Part shown: one piece after another, positions 1-6,721 of the stretch
Numbering within the stretch: the stretch's first letter is position 1
How the letters are laid out: every line of letters begins with the position of its first letter
DNA from: Myxococcales bacterium
GTDB taxonomy: Bacteria; Myxococcota; Bradymonadia; UBA7976; UBA1532
Assembly: GCA_020430675.1 (NCBI GenBank)
Contig: JAGQJJ010000085.1
Coordinates: 1-10,037 of the forward strand
Length of the DNA: 10,037 nucleotides
Direction: 5' to 3'
Notes under the pieces: model-generated
What the model saw: the letters and a program-made list of their open reading frames with translations, nothing else
The model's database searches: none
Told to the model about the DNA's origin: nothing
Position numbers and translations under genes: made by a program

Positions 1-1
1 C

Positions 2-262
2 CGCCTGCGCCCCGTGGGCCTCACCCTCGCCATCGACGCGCCGTGGCCGACGCCTGCGGCGCTTGACGCTGCCTTCTTGCCGCTGGCCGACCCGCCCGAC
101 TTCGACGCCCGCCGCAGCGCCGGCTTCGTGCACGCCGGCCACGCCGAGCATCTGCTGCGGCTGCATGCGCCGTCCGCGCTGATCGCGTGGCATCTGAATC
201 AAGCCGAGAGGTTTGCCCCCGGCGACCCCTGGCTTGCCGAGATCCGCGCCGCGCTGCGGTGA
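2..262 (+). CDS. 3' end of an unrecognised gene (start off window)
   Basis: This frame is open from the first bases to a TGA at 260-262, so the window holds only the last 86 or so residues of a protein that begins to the left. An in-frame GTG at 14 could start a short protein of 82 residues, but the frame is open upstream with normal coding composition, so a truncated longer gene is more likely. The visible part is soluble-looking, rich in Ala, Leu, Pro and His. Its last 40 residues look helical, and a stretch near the end (AWHLNQAERFAPGDPWL) resembles a tetratricopeptide-type helix pair, which is only an impression. I recognise no catalytic motif. The stop abuts the stop of the opposite-strand gene with no gap. 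Confidence 0.6.
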   Translation, partial: RLRPVGLTLAIDAPWPTPAALDAAFLPLADPPDFDARRSAGFVHAGHAEHLLRLHAPSALIAWHLNQAERFAPGDPWLAEIRAALR

Positions 263-1819
263 TCAGCGCCCCATGCGCAGCAATTGCGCCGCGGTGCGGC
301 CGATCGTGCGGGCATTGAGCACCTTCGAGCGCCCGGCCTGCCGGGGACGGCAATCGATCTCGACCTCGACTGGCGGCCGCCCCGCGTTGCGCAGGTTCTG
401 GCGGAAGGCGGTGCTGATCATCATCGAGTCGTCGCCCTGCGGCCCGTAATCGAGCCAGGCCCGCCGCGCAAAGAGATAATTGCCGCCGCTCTTGGCCACC
501 TCGCCGGTCTTCAGCTTGATCATCGCGTTGAGCGATCGCGAGATGACCGTGCGGTACCAGGCGTCGGCGCGCGTGCGGTAGATGGTGGTCAGCATGTCGG
601 CCTCGCCCCGGCGGCCGAACAGCTCCAGCACCACCTCAGGGCCGATCTGCCCGTCGGCCGGCACCCACGTCACAAAGTCGCCGCGCGCCGCGTTGAAGCC
701 GGTGCGCAGCGCGGCGCCGATGCCGCCGTTCGGCTGGTGCACCGCGCGAATGCGGCCATCGCGGGCGGCGAGCGCGTCCATCTGCCCGGGCGTCGCGTCG
801 GTGCTGCCGTCGTCGACCAGCACCAGCTCATGGCCCACGCCGGCGGCGTCGAGCGCGCGCTGCAGCTCTTCGACCACCGGGACGAGGCACTCCTCTTCAT
901 TGAACGCGATCATCACCACCGACAACGCTGGCGTCTCATCCGTCGCCGCGGGCGGCGCGCGAAAGAGGTACAGCTCCTGCGCCGTCTCGACCGGCGCCAG
1001 CAGCCGCGCCATCGTCGGATCGGCGCGGAACACCTCTTCGGCGCTCAGCAGCAGCGGATCGAGCTTCACCAGCAGCGGTCCCAGCCGATCGAGCGCAGCG
1101 CCGGCCCAGGGGCGGCGCGCGCCGGCGGCCACCGCCTGCGTGCCGCCCACGAACCACGGAAAAAAATGAGCCAGCGTCGCCCGCTGATAGGTCGGCGTGA
1201 AGCGGCGCGCAAAGCGCTCGGCATAGAACGCACGCGGCCGGAACCGCAGGTCGTAGATCAGCGCGCCGTCATCATCATGGCGGCGGTCCGAGCGCTCTTG
1301 ATCGTCGGTGCTGACCGGCTCCTTGAGCACCACCGTTCCGCCCGCCGCCACGGCCTCCGCGACGCGGTCGACAAAAGCATCGACTTCGTCATCGGTCAGA
1401 TAGGCGGCCACGCCGAATGCGATCACCACATCGAACCGGCCGGCCGGCGGCGCGTCGAGCACCGAAGCGTGCACGGTGGTCACGTTGCGCAGCCCCCGCG
1501 CCGCCGCCGCCTCGCGGGCCACGCGCAGCAGCTCGGCGCTGGCGTCGACCAGCACCACCTCGGCCACCCGCGGCGCCAGCCAGAGCGCGATGCGACCGGC
1601 GCCGCCGCCCAGATCGAGCACCCGGGTCTTCGGGCTCAGCGTCAGCACGCGATCGAGGTGTGCCTTCTCCAACCGATCGCGTTGCCGGACGGCAGCGGCG
1701 TCCTCGGTCACCGTGCCGAGCAGCACCAGGTCATCATCCGACAGGCCGCCAGCCTTGCGCCGCGTATCGGCGTCGTAGAATGCGCCCGTCCGACGCCCCG
1801 ACTCATGCTCTGCGCTCAT
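263..1819 (-). CDS. Fused SAM-dependent methyltransferase / family 2 glycosyltransferase
   Basis: A 518-residue two-domain enzyme. Residues about 45-230 form a class I SAM-dependent methyltransferase: glycine-rich motif I VLDLGGGAGR at 67-76, acidic VDAS at 91-94 for the SAM ribose, and a hydrophobic strand DVVIAFGVAAY near 130-140. After a linker near 287-297, residues 298-518 form a GT2 glycosyltransferase of the dolichyl-phosphate-mannose-synthase type: VVMIAFNEEE at 301-310, the nucleotide-binding DDGST at 336-340, and PADGQ at 387-391 where the family has a D-x-D-like metal site. No membrane helix is evident, so it is probably cytoplasmic, using a nucleotide sugar with a lipid or soluble acceptor that cannot be named from sequence. 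The ATG at 1819 overlaps the TGA of the ATP-grasp gene (ATGA), with an AGGTGA-like site just upstream, so translation is probably coupled. An upstream in-frame start at 1927 is rejected because it would run 108 bases into that gene. Domain calls are firm; the substrate is unknown. Confidence 0.9.
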   Translation of the reverse strand: MSAEHESGRRTGAFYDADTRRKAGGLSDDDLVLLGTVTEDAAAVRQRDRLEKAHLDRVLTLSPKTRVLDLGGGAGRIALWLAPRVAEVVLVDASAELLRVAREAAAARGLRNVTTVHASVLDAPPAGRFDVVIAFGVAAYLTDDEVDAFVDRVAEAVAAGGTVVLKEPVSTDDQERSDRRHDDDGALIYDLRFRPRAFYAERFARRFTPTYQRATLAHFFPWFVGGTQAVAAGARRPWAGAALDRLGPLLVKLDPLLLSAEEVFRADPTMARLLAPVETAQELYLFRAPPAATDETPALSVVMIAFNEEECLVPVVEELQRALDAAGVGHELVLVDDGSTDATPGQMDALAARDGRIRAVHQPNGGIGAALRTGFNAARGDFVTWVPADGQIGPEVVLELFGRRGEADMLTTIYRTRADAWYRTVISRSLNAMIKLKTGEVAKSGGNYLFARRAWLDYGPQGDDSMMISTAFRQNLRNAGRPPVEVEIDCRPRQAGRSKVLNARTIGRTAAQLLRMGR

Positions 1820-3006
1820 GCCATCACCTGTACCGCCGAGCTGATCGCGGCGGCCACCGCTTTGGCCCGCGCGATCGCCGCCGCCGCTGTCTCGCCCGTC
1901 ACGAGGCAGCTCCCGAGCACCGACCATTCGTCCACCGCCAGTGGCGCGGGCTCGCCCTGTCGCACATCAAGGGTCAGCACCGCCACGCCCGGCACGCGGC
2001 GCAGGCGTTCGATCTGGTCCTCATCAACGCGCAGCGGTCCACGCCCCTGCGCCACCAGCAGGCGCGAAGCCGCCGGCTGCATGTGTCGGCGCAGCAGATG
2101 CGGACCCGGCGAGCGCCCCAGCGCGCAGGCGATCGCCGCGCCGCTGGCGTCGGCGCCAAAAGCCAGCCGGATCAACTGCGTGATCGCCCCGCCACCGAGC
2201 CTTGGGTTCAACTCGATGAGCACCGGCTGGCCGTCGACGACGCGCAGATCGAAGTTGGCCCCGCCGTCGGTCAGCCCCAACGCCCCCGCAAACTCGCCCA
2301 CCGCGCGTACGACGGCCGCGCGCGTCGGCGCGGCGAGCGGGGAGGGCAGGGCGTGGCCGATCGGCGAGACAAATGGCCGCGCGTACTGGTCCGAGAGCAC
2401 AAACGCCTCGACCAGCGCGCCACCGCGAAAGAACGCCTCGACCCCCACCGATTCGCCGCTGACAAACGTCTGCAACAGCACCTTGGGCCCGTATTGCGCC
2501 GCCCGATCCACCGCCGCGGTCATCTGCGCAGCCTGCGTCACGAGGCTCACCCCGCGCCCGCCCGCCGCCGACGACGGCTTGACCACCAGCGGAAACCCGC
2601 CGACCTGCGCTGGATCGCCGGTGGCCGCCGCGACGGTATGCGGCGCCGCCAGACCCGCGGCGCGCACGGCCTCGGCGGCGACCAGCTTGTCATGGCAGCG
2701 CGCGACCGTCTCGGGCCCCACGCCCGGCAGGCCCAACGCTTCGACGACCGCCGCCACCCCGGTCAACGCCGCGTCGGACGCCGCGCTGACCACCGCCTGG
2801 GCGCCGTGTTGGCGGGCAAAGTCCACGACCGCGGGCCCGTCGATGATGTCGACCACGCCGGCCACATCGGCGCGGGGCAAGCCCGGCGCGTCGGCGCGGC
2901 CGTCGACGACAAGGGTCACGCAGCCGAGCGCGCGTGCGCGGTCGATGATGTCGAGTTGAAAGGGTCCGCCTCCGACGATGAGGAGGCGGGGGCCGGCGTT
3001 TTGCAT
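1816..3006 (-). CDS. ATP-grasp domain ligase of unknown substrate
   Basis: A 396-residue ATP-grasp enzyme. Members activate a carboxylate as acyl-phosphate and join it to an amine or similar nucleophile. Residues 7-95 are a Rossmann-like preATP-grasp domain starting with LLIVGGGPFQLD. The ATP-binding part follows: a conserved lysine in CHDKLVAAE (K107), a second ATP lysine in the flexible loop VVKPSSAAGGRGV (141-153), and the Mg-binding strand IELNPRLGGG (264-273, E265 and N267). The C-terminal 100 residues resemble the small lid domain seen in biotin-carboxylase and PurK-like members. Length fits stand-alone ligases. It is the first gene of a two-gene operon, overlapping the methyltransferase-glycosyltransferase by 4 bases, which suggests both act on the same molecule. 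The ATG at 3006 comes just before the Rossmann strand; I see no Shine-Dalgarno before it. Substrate unknown; a natural-product or cell-surface glycan role is inference. Confidence 0.88.
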   Translation of the reverse strand: MQNAGPRLLIVGGGPFQLDIIDRARALGCVTLVVDGRADAPGLPRADVAGVVDIIDGPAVVDFARQHGAQAVVSAASDAALTGVAAVVEALGLPGVGPETVARCHDKLVAAEAVRAAGLAAPHTVAAATGDPAQVGGFPLVVKPSSAAGGRGVSLVTQAAQMTAAVDRAAQYGPKVLLQTFVSGESVGVEAFFRGGALVEAFVLSDQYARPFVSPIGHALPSPLAAPTRAAVVRAVGEFAGALGLTDGGANFDLRVVDGQPVLIELNPRLGGGAITQLIRLAFGADASGAAIACALGRSPGPHLLRRHMQPAASRLLVAQGRGPLRVDEDQIERLRRVPGVAVLTLDVRQGEPAPLAVDEWSVLGSCLVTGETAAAAIARAKAVAAAISSAVQVMA

Positions 3007-3013
3007 CGATCGT

Positions 3014-3042
3014 GCTGTACCGCGGCCGATCCGGGGCGTCAA
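3014..3042 (-). promoter_or_regulatory. Possible promoter for the ATP-grasp operon
   Basis: On the minus strand, TTGACG (3042 down to 3037) is five of six matches to the sigma-70 -35 consensus. It is followed by exactly 17 bases and then TACAGC (3019 down to 3014), only three of six matches to the -10. Transcription would begin at or next to the A of the ATG at 3006, giving a leaderless or nearly leaderless mRNA, which agrees with the missing ribosome binding site. The -10 is poor and the match could be chance. Confidence 0.25.
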
Positions 3043-3109
3043 CCACCACAGCCGCAATGCTACTGGACGCACTCGTGGCGCGGTGATACACCGAAAGGCG
3101 CCAGACCCC

Positions 3110-3124
3110 GCCCGCCCTGCGGGC
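3110..3124 (+). promoter_or_regulatory. GC hairpin ahead of the PP2C start
   Basis: GCCCGC (3110-3115), a three-base loop CCT, and GCGGGC (3119-3124) form a perfect 6-bp stem about 20 bases before the phosphatase start. There is no U tract, so it is not a normal intrinsic terminator. It could shape the mRNA leader and affect initiation. In DNA this GC-rich, a stem of this size is not rare. Confidence 0.3.
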
Positions 3125-3145
3125 CCGACATGGACGCGATCGGGG

Positions 3146-5212
3146 ATGCAGTCCGACATGGAAGTTCGCTTCTGGGCGGCGACGGACGTCGGCCGAACCC
3201 GGGACCACAACGAGGACAACTTCCTCGTCGACAAGAAGCTGAACCTCTTCATCGTCGCCGACGGCATGGGGGGTCACGCCGCGGGCGAGGTCGCCTCGTC
3301 GGTGGCGGTGCGCGAAGTGCGGCGGGTCATCGCCGAAAACCGCGACATCGTCGAGCGTTACAGCAACGAAGAGACCCCCGCCGGCCGGCAGGAGGTTCTG
3401 CGCCTCATCGAGTCTTCGATCGAGCAGGCCTGCGCCCGCATCTTTCATATCGCCCAGGAAAACCCCGACAAACGCGGCATGGGCACGACGCTCAGCATGA
3501 TGCTGGTCGCCGGCCGCCGCGGCTTCATCGGCCATGTGGGCGACAGCCGGGTCTACCTGACGCGCTCGAACCAGGTGCACCAGCTCACCGAAGACCACTC
3601 GCTGATCAACGAGCTGATCAAACGCGGCCGGCTCAAGCCGGGCGATGCGTTTGACAGCCCATACAAAAACGCCGTCACCCGCGCGGTCGGCGTGTACGAG
3701 TCGGTCGAGGTCGACACCTTCGACTTCGATGTGCTGCCCGGCGACAACTTCCTGCTCTGCAGCGACGGGCTGTCCTGCTACATCGACGACGACACCACGC
3801 GCAGCTACCTCACCGCCGAGCGCGTCAAGGACATCCCCGACCAGTTCATCCGCCTCGCCAACGAGAGCGGCGGCAAGGACAACATCACCGCCGTCGTGGT
3901 GCGGGTCGTCGCCGCCAAGGAAGAGGAGCAGCGCGACCGGGTCTCGGAGGTGCGCCACAAGATCGAGACCCTGCGCGTCCTGCCCCTCTTCAAGTACCTC
4001 AGCTACCGCGGGCTGGTGAAGGTGATGAACATCGCCGAGCCCGTGCGGTTTGGCGCCAACGAGGTCATCTTCGCCGAGGACTCCCGGGGCGACACCTTCT
4101 ACGTCATCCTGTCGGGCAAGGTACGCATCGCCAAGAAGGGCCTGCACCTCGCCGACCTGGGCCCCGGCGGCCCGCATCAGCGCGGCATGGCCTCAGCGCT
4201 GACCGGTGAGATCATCACCGAAGGCGACTTCATCGGCGGCGACGGCCGGCGCGCCGGCTGGGCCGGTGGTCCATCGATCGACCAGTTCGCCGCCGCCACG
4301 TTGCAGCCGAACACCGCGCTGACCACGCTGGAGATCGGCATCCGCTCGATGGAGGCCGTGCCCCGCGGGCGCATCATCTATCGCGGCCGCGAGCAGCCGG
4401 TACCGCCCGAGAACGACCCGGTGCGGGTCTATGACCGCGCGTTTGGCGGCGCGATGGCGGTCGATCCGGCCGACGCGCGCTATCGGCTGCTGCGGCGGCA
4501 ATCGGTGCTCGACTCGGTCGCCGCCGACTTCGCCGACCTGCAGGCCCGGGTCACCCGCGAAGACATGGTCAAGCTGGAGCAGCACGCCGACGCCCTGCGC
4601 GACCTGGAGCGCCGCCTGGGCGCCATCGCCACTCGGCCTGACGGCTGCCGCCCGCCCGAACCGCGACAGCTCGACGTGTTTGACGAGCAGCATTTTGCCG
4701 ACGTGGCGCGGGCCCAGATCGACCTGACCGTCGCCGCGCTCGCCTGCGATGTCACGCGCTTCGCCAGCATCCAATGCTCGACGGCGGTCAACGCGCTGCG
4801 CCCGCTCTTCCTCGGCATCGACAATTACCAGGGCCACTCGCTCAGCCACGCCGGCGACGCGATCAGCTCGATGCAGGTGCAATGGGAGCGCGTGCTGCTC
4901 TGGTACAGCAGCCAGTTCGCCGAGCTCTGCGCGCGCCTCGACGCGGTGCCCGAGGGCGACGGCACGCTGCTCGACCACAGCGTCGTGCTCTGGTTCAGCG
5001 AGATCAGCCGCGGCAACAGCCACAACCTGGGCGAGATCCCGTTTGTGCTCGCCGGCGGCGCCAATGGCCGCCTGCGCACGGGTCGGTACCTGCGCTACGA
5101 CGGCGCCTCGCATAACGACCTGCTGGTGGCGGTGCTGCACCTGCTCGGCGTCGAAGTGCCCACCTTCGGCTACCCCGAGCTGTGCACCGGCCCGCTGACC
5201 GGCCTGCTCTGA
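3146..5212 (+). CDS. Chimeric ORF: PP2C phosphatase + half cNMP domain fused to DUF1552 C-terminal region
   Basis: An uninterrupted frame of 688 codons made of two unrelated parts. Residues 7-255 are a PP2C-type Ser/Thr phosphatase with the metal and catalytic motifs in order: VGRTRDHNEDNF (15-26), VADGMGGHAAGE (37-48), GMGTT (111-115), VGDSR (131-135), CSDGLS (205-210), GGKDN (242-246). Residues 279-342 begin a cyclic-nucleotide-binding domain (LRVLPLFKYLSY, FAEDSRGDTFYVILSGKVRI, LADLGPGG), but it stops before the phosphate-binding cassette. From about residue 343 the sequence is DUF1552, a family of mostly exported proteins: HQRGMASALTG, GWAGGPSIDQFAA, RGREQPVPPENDPVRVYD, RQSVLDSV, ALACDVTRFASIQ, GHSLSHAGD, GTLLDHSVVLW, FVLAGGANGRLRTGRYL. 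The N-terminal DUF1552 region with its export signal is absent. The phosphatase half looks intact and should fold in the cytoplasm; the DUF1552 half lacks its usual address. Start: ATG 3146 or ATG 3158, both with weak ribosome sites; the frame is open from 2978, but that extension is low-complexity basic sequence unlike PP2C. Confidence 0.85.
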   Translation: MQSDMEVRFWAATDVGRTRDHNEDNFLVDKKLNLFIVADGMGGHAAGEVASSVAVREVRRVIAENRDIVERYSNEETPAGRQEVLRLIESSIEQACARIFHIAQENPDKRGMGTTLSMMLVAGRRGFIGHVGDSRVYLTRSNQVHQLTEDHSLINELIKRGRLKPGDAFDSPYKNAVTRAVGVYESVEVDTFDFDVLPGDNFLLCSDGLSCYIDDDTTRSYLTAERVKDIPDQFIRLANESGGKDNITAVVVRVVAAKEEEQRDRVSEVRHKIETLRVLPLFKYLSYRGLVKVMNIAEPVRFGANEVIFAEDSRGDTFYVILSGKVRIAKKGLHLADLGPGGPHQRGMASALTGEIITEGDFIGGDGRRAGWAGGPSIDQFAAATLQPNTALTTLEIGIRSMEAVPRGRIIYRGREQPVPPENDPVRVYDRAFGGAMAVDPADARYRLLRRQSVLDSVAADFADLQARVTREDMVKLEQHADALRDLERRLGAIATRPDGCRPPEPRQLDVFDEQHFADVARAQIDLTVAALACDVTRFASIQCSTAVNALRPLFLGIDNYQGHSLSHAGDAISSMQVQWERVLLWYSSQFAELCARLDAVPEGDGTLLDHSVVLWFSEISRGNSHNLGEIPFVLAGGANGRLRTGRYLRYDGASHNDLLVAVLHLLGVEVPTFGYPELCTGPLTGLL
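4157..4177 (+). other. Fusion junction between the PP2C-cNMP and DUF1552 parts
   Basis: Up to codon GGC at 4169-4171 the protein reads as a cNMP-binding domain (LADLGPGG, which in relatives continues into the HFGEM-type cassette). From CCG-CAT at 4172-4177 it reads as the DUF1552 motif PHQRGM. The switch occurs in a run of C and G around GGGCCCCGGCGGCCC, and the reading frame is preserved. Such a run could serve as microhomology for a deletion, or mislead an assembler. No transposon end, target duplication or stop codon marks the join. Confidence 0.75.
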
Positions 5213-5224
5213 CACGCTTTCTCG

Positions 5225-5524
5225 TCAGCCGCGCTTCACCGCGCGCAGCTTGATCGCCTTCTCAGGACAAGCCGCCACGCACAGCCCGCAAGCATGGCAA
5301 TCTTCAGCGCGCACCGCAAACGCCTGCCGGTTGCCATGAAAATACGCCTTGAGGCGCCCCAGCCGGCTCAGCTCGACGCGCTCTTCCGGCGCCAGCAGGC
5401 GAATCTCGAACACCGCGTACGGGCAGACCTCAAGGCAATCGCCTTTGGCCTCGCAGCGGTTGCGGTCGATGATCGGCGTCCAGCCACCGGCTTCGGGGCG
5501 ACAATCGGGGGGCGTCTCGCTCAT
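5225..5524 (-). CDS. Ferredoxin-like 4Fe-4S protein lacking one cluster-I cysteine
   Basis: A 99-residue two-cluster ferredoxin-type protein, probably a soluble electron carrier or redox subunit. The first motif is CEAKGDCLEVCP, with Cys at 24, 30 and 34; the position where the second cysteine is normally found (27) is Lys. The second motif CHACGLCVAACP is complete (Cys 76, 79, 82, 86). In the usual fold, Cys34 ligates the cluster of the second motif and Cys86 that of the first, so the second cluster should be a standard 4Fe-4S, while the first would be 3Fe-4S or bear a non-cysteine ligand. A 40-residue insert between the motifs (35-75) is longer than in small clostridial ferredoxins. The ATG at 5524 overlaps the TGA of the histidine kinase gene (ATGA), so the two are probably translated together. 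Its stop lies 12 bases from the stop of the opposite-strand chimera. Confidence 0.85.
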   Translation of the reverse strand: MSETPPDCRPEAGGWTPIIDRNRCEAKGDCLEVCPYAVFEIRLLAPEERVELSRLGRLKAYFHGNRQAFAVRAEDCHACGLCVAACPEKAIKLRAVKRG

Positions 5525-6609
5525 GAATCGGGTCGCCTTGGTTCGGGGGGCAGCAGGTTGTCCAGATCGCGCATCGGCCGCGGCGGCACCGTCTGCGCCC
5601 GGCGCTGCAGCGGCAGCGTCACGATGAAGGTGCTGCCCTGCCCGGGCTCGCTCTGCGCGGTGATGGCGCCATCATGGGCCTCGGCGATGCGCCGGCACAG
5701 CGTCAGCCCGATGCCGCGTCCGCCAAACTCCTCGGTCGTGTGCAGGCGCTGAAACAGCTGGAAGATGCGGTTGACGTAGCGCTGCTCGAAGCCGATGCCG
5801 TTGTCGCTGACCGTCAGCGCAAAGCAGGGCATGCCATCGGCCGGCCGCTCCAGATACTGCCCGCCCACATCCACCTCTGGCCGGGCATCGGCGCGGTGAA
5901 ACTTCAGGGCATTGCCGATCAGGTGAAACAACAACCGCTCGATCTGCCCGCGGTCGGCTTCGATCGTCGCCAGTGGCGCCACCCGCACCGTCGCCTGGGT
6001 TCGGTCGATCTGCAGGCGATGCTCGTCGATGACCTCGGCCACCAGCGCGCCGAGGTCGATGCGCGCCGCCTTCGGCTGGTGATCAGGCCGATGCAGGTCG
6101 AGCACATCGTTGAGCAGCGCTTCGAGGTGATTGGCCGCCTTCTGCATGCGCGCCAGGTGATCGCGCCCCTCCTCCGAGAGCCGCTCGCGCTCATCTTCGG
6201 CGAGCAGATCACCAAACATGCGAATCTTGCGCAGCGGCTCTTGCAGGTCGTGGGTGGCGGCGAAGGCAAACTCGCGCAATTCGCGCGTCGTCTTGTCGAG
6301 CCGCTCTGCGGCCATCTGGCGGCGGCGCTTCAGCTCGAGCTGCGCCGAACGGGCCTCCTCGCGCGCGGCGTCGCGCTCCAGCTCGGCGTCGGCCAGCGCG
6401 AGTTGCAGGGTCGGCACATCGGGCACGCCGGGCGCGGCTTCGGTCGAGCGCCCGGTCAGGCGGAAGGCGATCACCGCGCCCAGCGCGATGGGCACCGCCA
6501 GCAGCAGGCGCACGCGCAGATCGGGCGCGCCGGCGACAAAAAACGCCGCGATCGCCGTCCCGATCGCAGTGCCGGCGGTCACCGCGGCCGCCCGCCACGC
6601 CGGGCTCAA
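5521..6609 (-). CDS. Membrane-anchored sensor histidine kinase without a recognisable sensor domain
   Basis: A 362-residue two-component histidine kinase that should autophosphorylate and pass phosphate to a response regulator. Two hydrophobic helices (about 5-26 and 33-50) with only a few residues between them form a membrane hairpin, leaving no periplasmic sensor. A coiled-coil-like helix follows (68-112), then HisKA with the phospho-acceptor His120 in FAATHDLQEPLRKI, a form common in phytochrome-type kinases. The HATPase_c domain has the N box around HLIGNALKFH (229-238), G1 SDNGIGF (268-274), an F-box region FQLFQRLH (283-290) and G2 GGRGIGLTLC (296-305). A Pro-rich tail ends the protein. 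No response regulator is in the window. The start is TTG at 6609, supported by GGAGG five bases upstream. The gene overlaps the ferredoxin ATG by 4 bases, so the input could be redox-related, which is inference. Confidence 0.9.
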   Translation of the reverse strand: MSPAWRAAAVTAGTAIGTAIAAFFVAGAPDLRVRLLLAVPIALGAVIAFRLTGRSTEAAPGVPDVPTLQLALADAELERDAAREEARSAQLELKRRRQMAAERLDKTTRELREFAFAATHDLQEPLRKIRMFGDLLAEDERERLSEEGRDHLARMQKAANHLEALLNDVLDLHRPDHQPKAARIDLGALVAEVIDEHRLQIDRTQATVRVAPLATIEADRGQIERLLFHLIGNALKFHRADARPEVDVGGQYLERPADGMPCFALTVSDNGIGFEQRYVNRIFQLFQRLHTTEEFGGRGIGLTLCRRIAEAHDGAITAQSEPGQGSTFIVTLPLQRRAQTVPPRPMRDLDNLLPPEPRRPDS

Positions 6610-6614
6610 CGGCG

Positions 6615-6619
6615 CCTCC
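6615..6619 (-). promoter_or_regulatory. Ribosome binding site fixing the TTG start of the histidine kinase
   Basis: Minus-strand GGAGG followed by CGCCG and then TTG. The motif and 5-base spacing favour TTG at 6609 over any internal ATG, and place the first membrane helix directly after the N-terminus. Confidence 0.6.
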
Positions 6620-6721
6620 GCGAGCCTTGCCGGCTCAGCATTCGCCAGGACCAGTGCAGATCACCATGGGCGGCAACATTACCGGGAACCGGCCGCGAGC
6701 GGGCCCCGAAATTGCGCCCCA

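Noticed and set aside
284..2959. A very long plus-strand open frame opposite the ATP-grasp and glycosyltransferase genes
   Set aside because: It is rich in Arg, Ala, His and Pro with no domain, and mirrors a strand with two complete enzyme genes; long antisense frames are expected at this GC content.
2978..3145. N-terminal extension of the PP2C frame to ATG 2978
   Set aside because: It would overlap the divergent ATP-grasp start and encodes Arg/Pro-rich sequence unlike PP2C N-termini, which begin close to the conserved VGRTRDHNEDN motif.
1417..4177. Further long open frames crossing the ATP-grasp/PP2C boundary on both strands
   Set aside because: Each overlaps genes with clear catalytic motifs and has low-complexity composition and no plausible domain.
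5209..5228. CTGAC ... GTCAG inverted repeat between convergent stops, considered as a shared terminator
   Set aside because: The stem is only 5 bp with a 10-base loop and no U tract; the matching ends are largely the two stop codons themselves.
6622..6721. GC-rich inverted repeats such as CCGG and GGCC between the methyltransferase and kinase genes, considered as a terminator
   Set aside because: Only short self-complementary tetramers, no stable stem and no U run; equally no convincing kinase promoter was found here.
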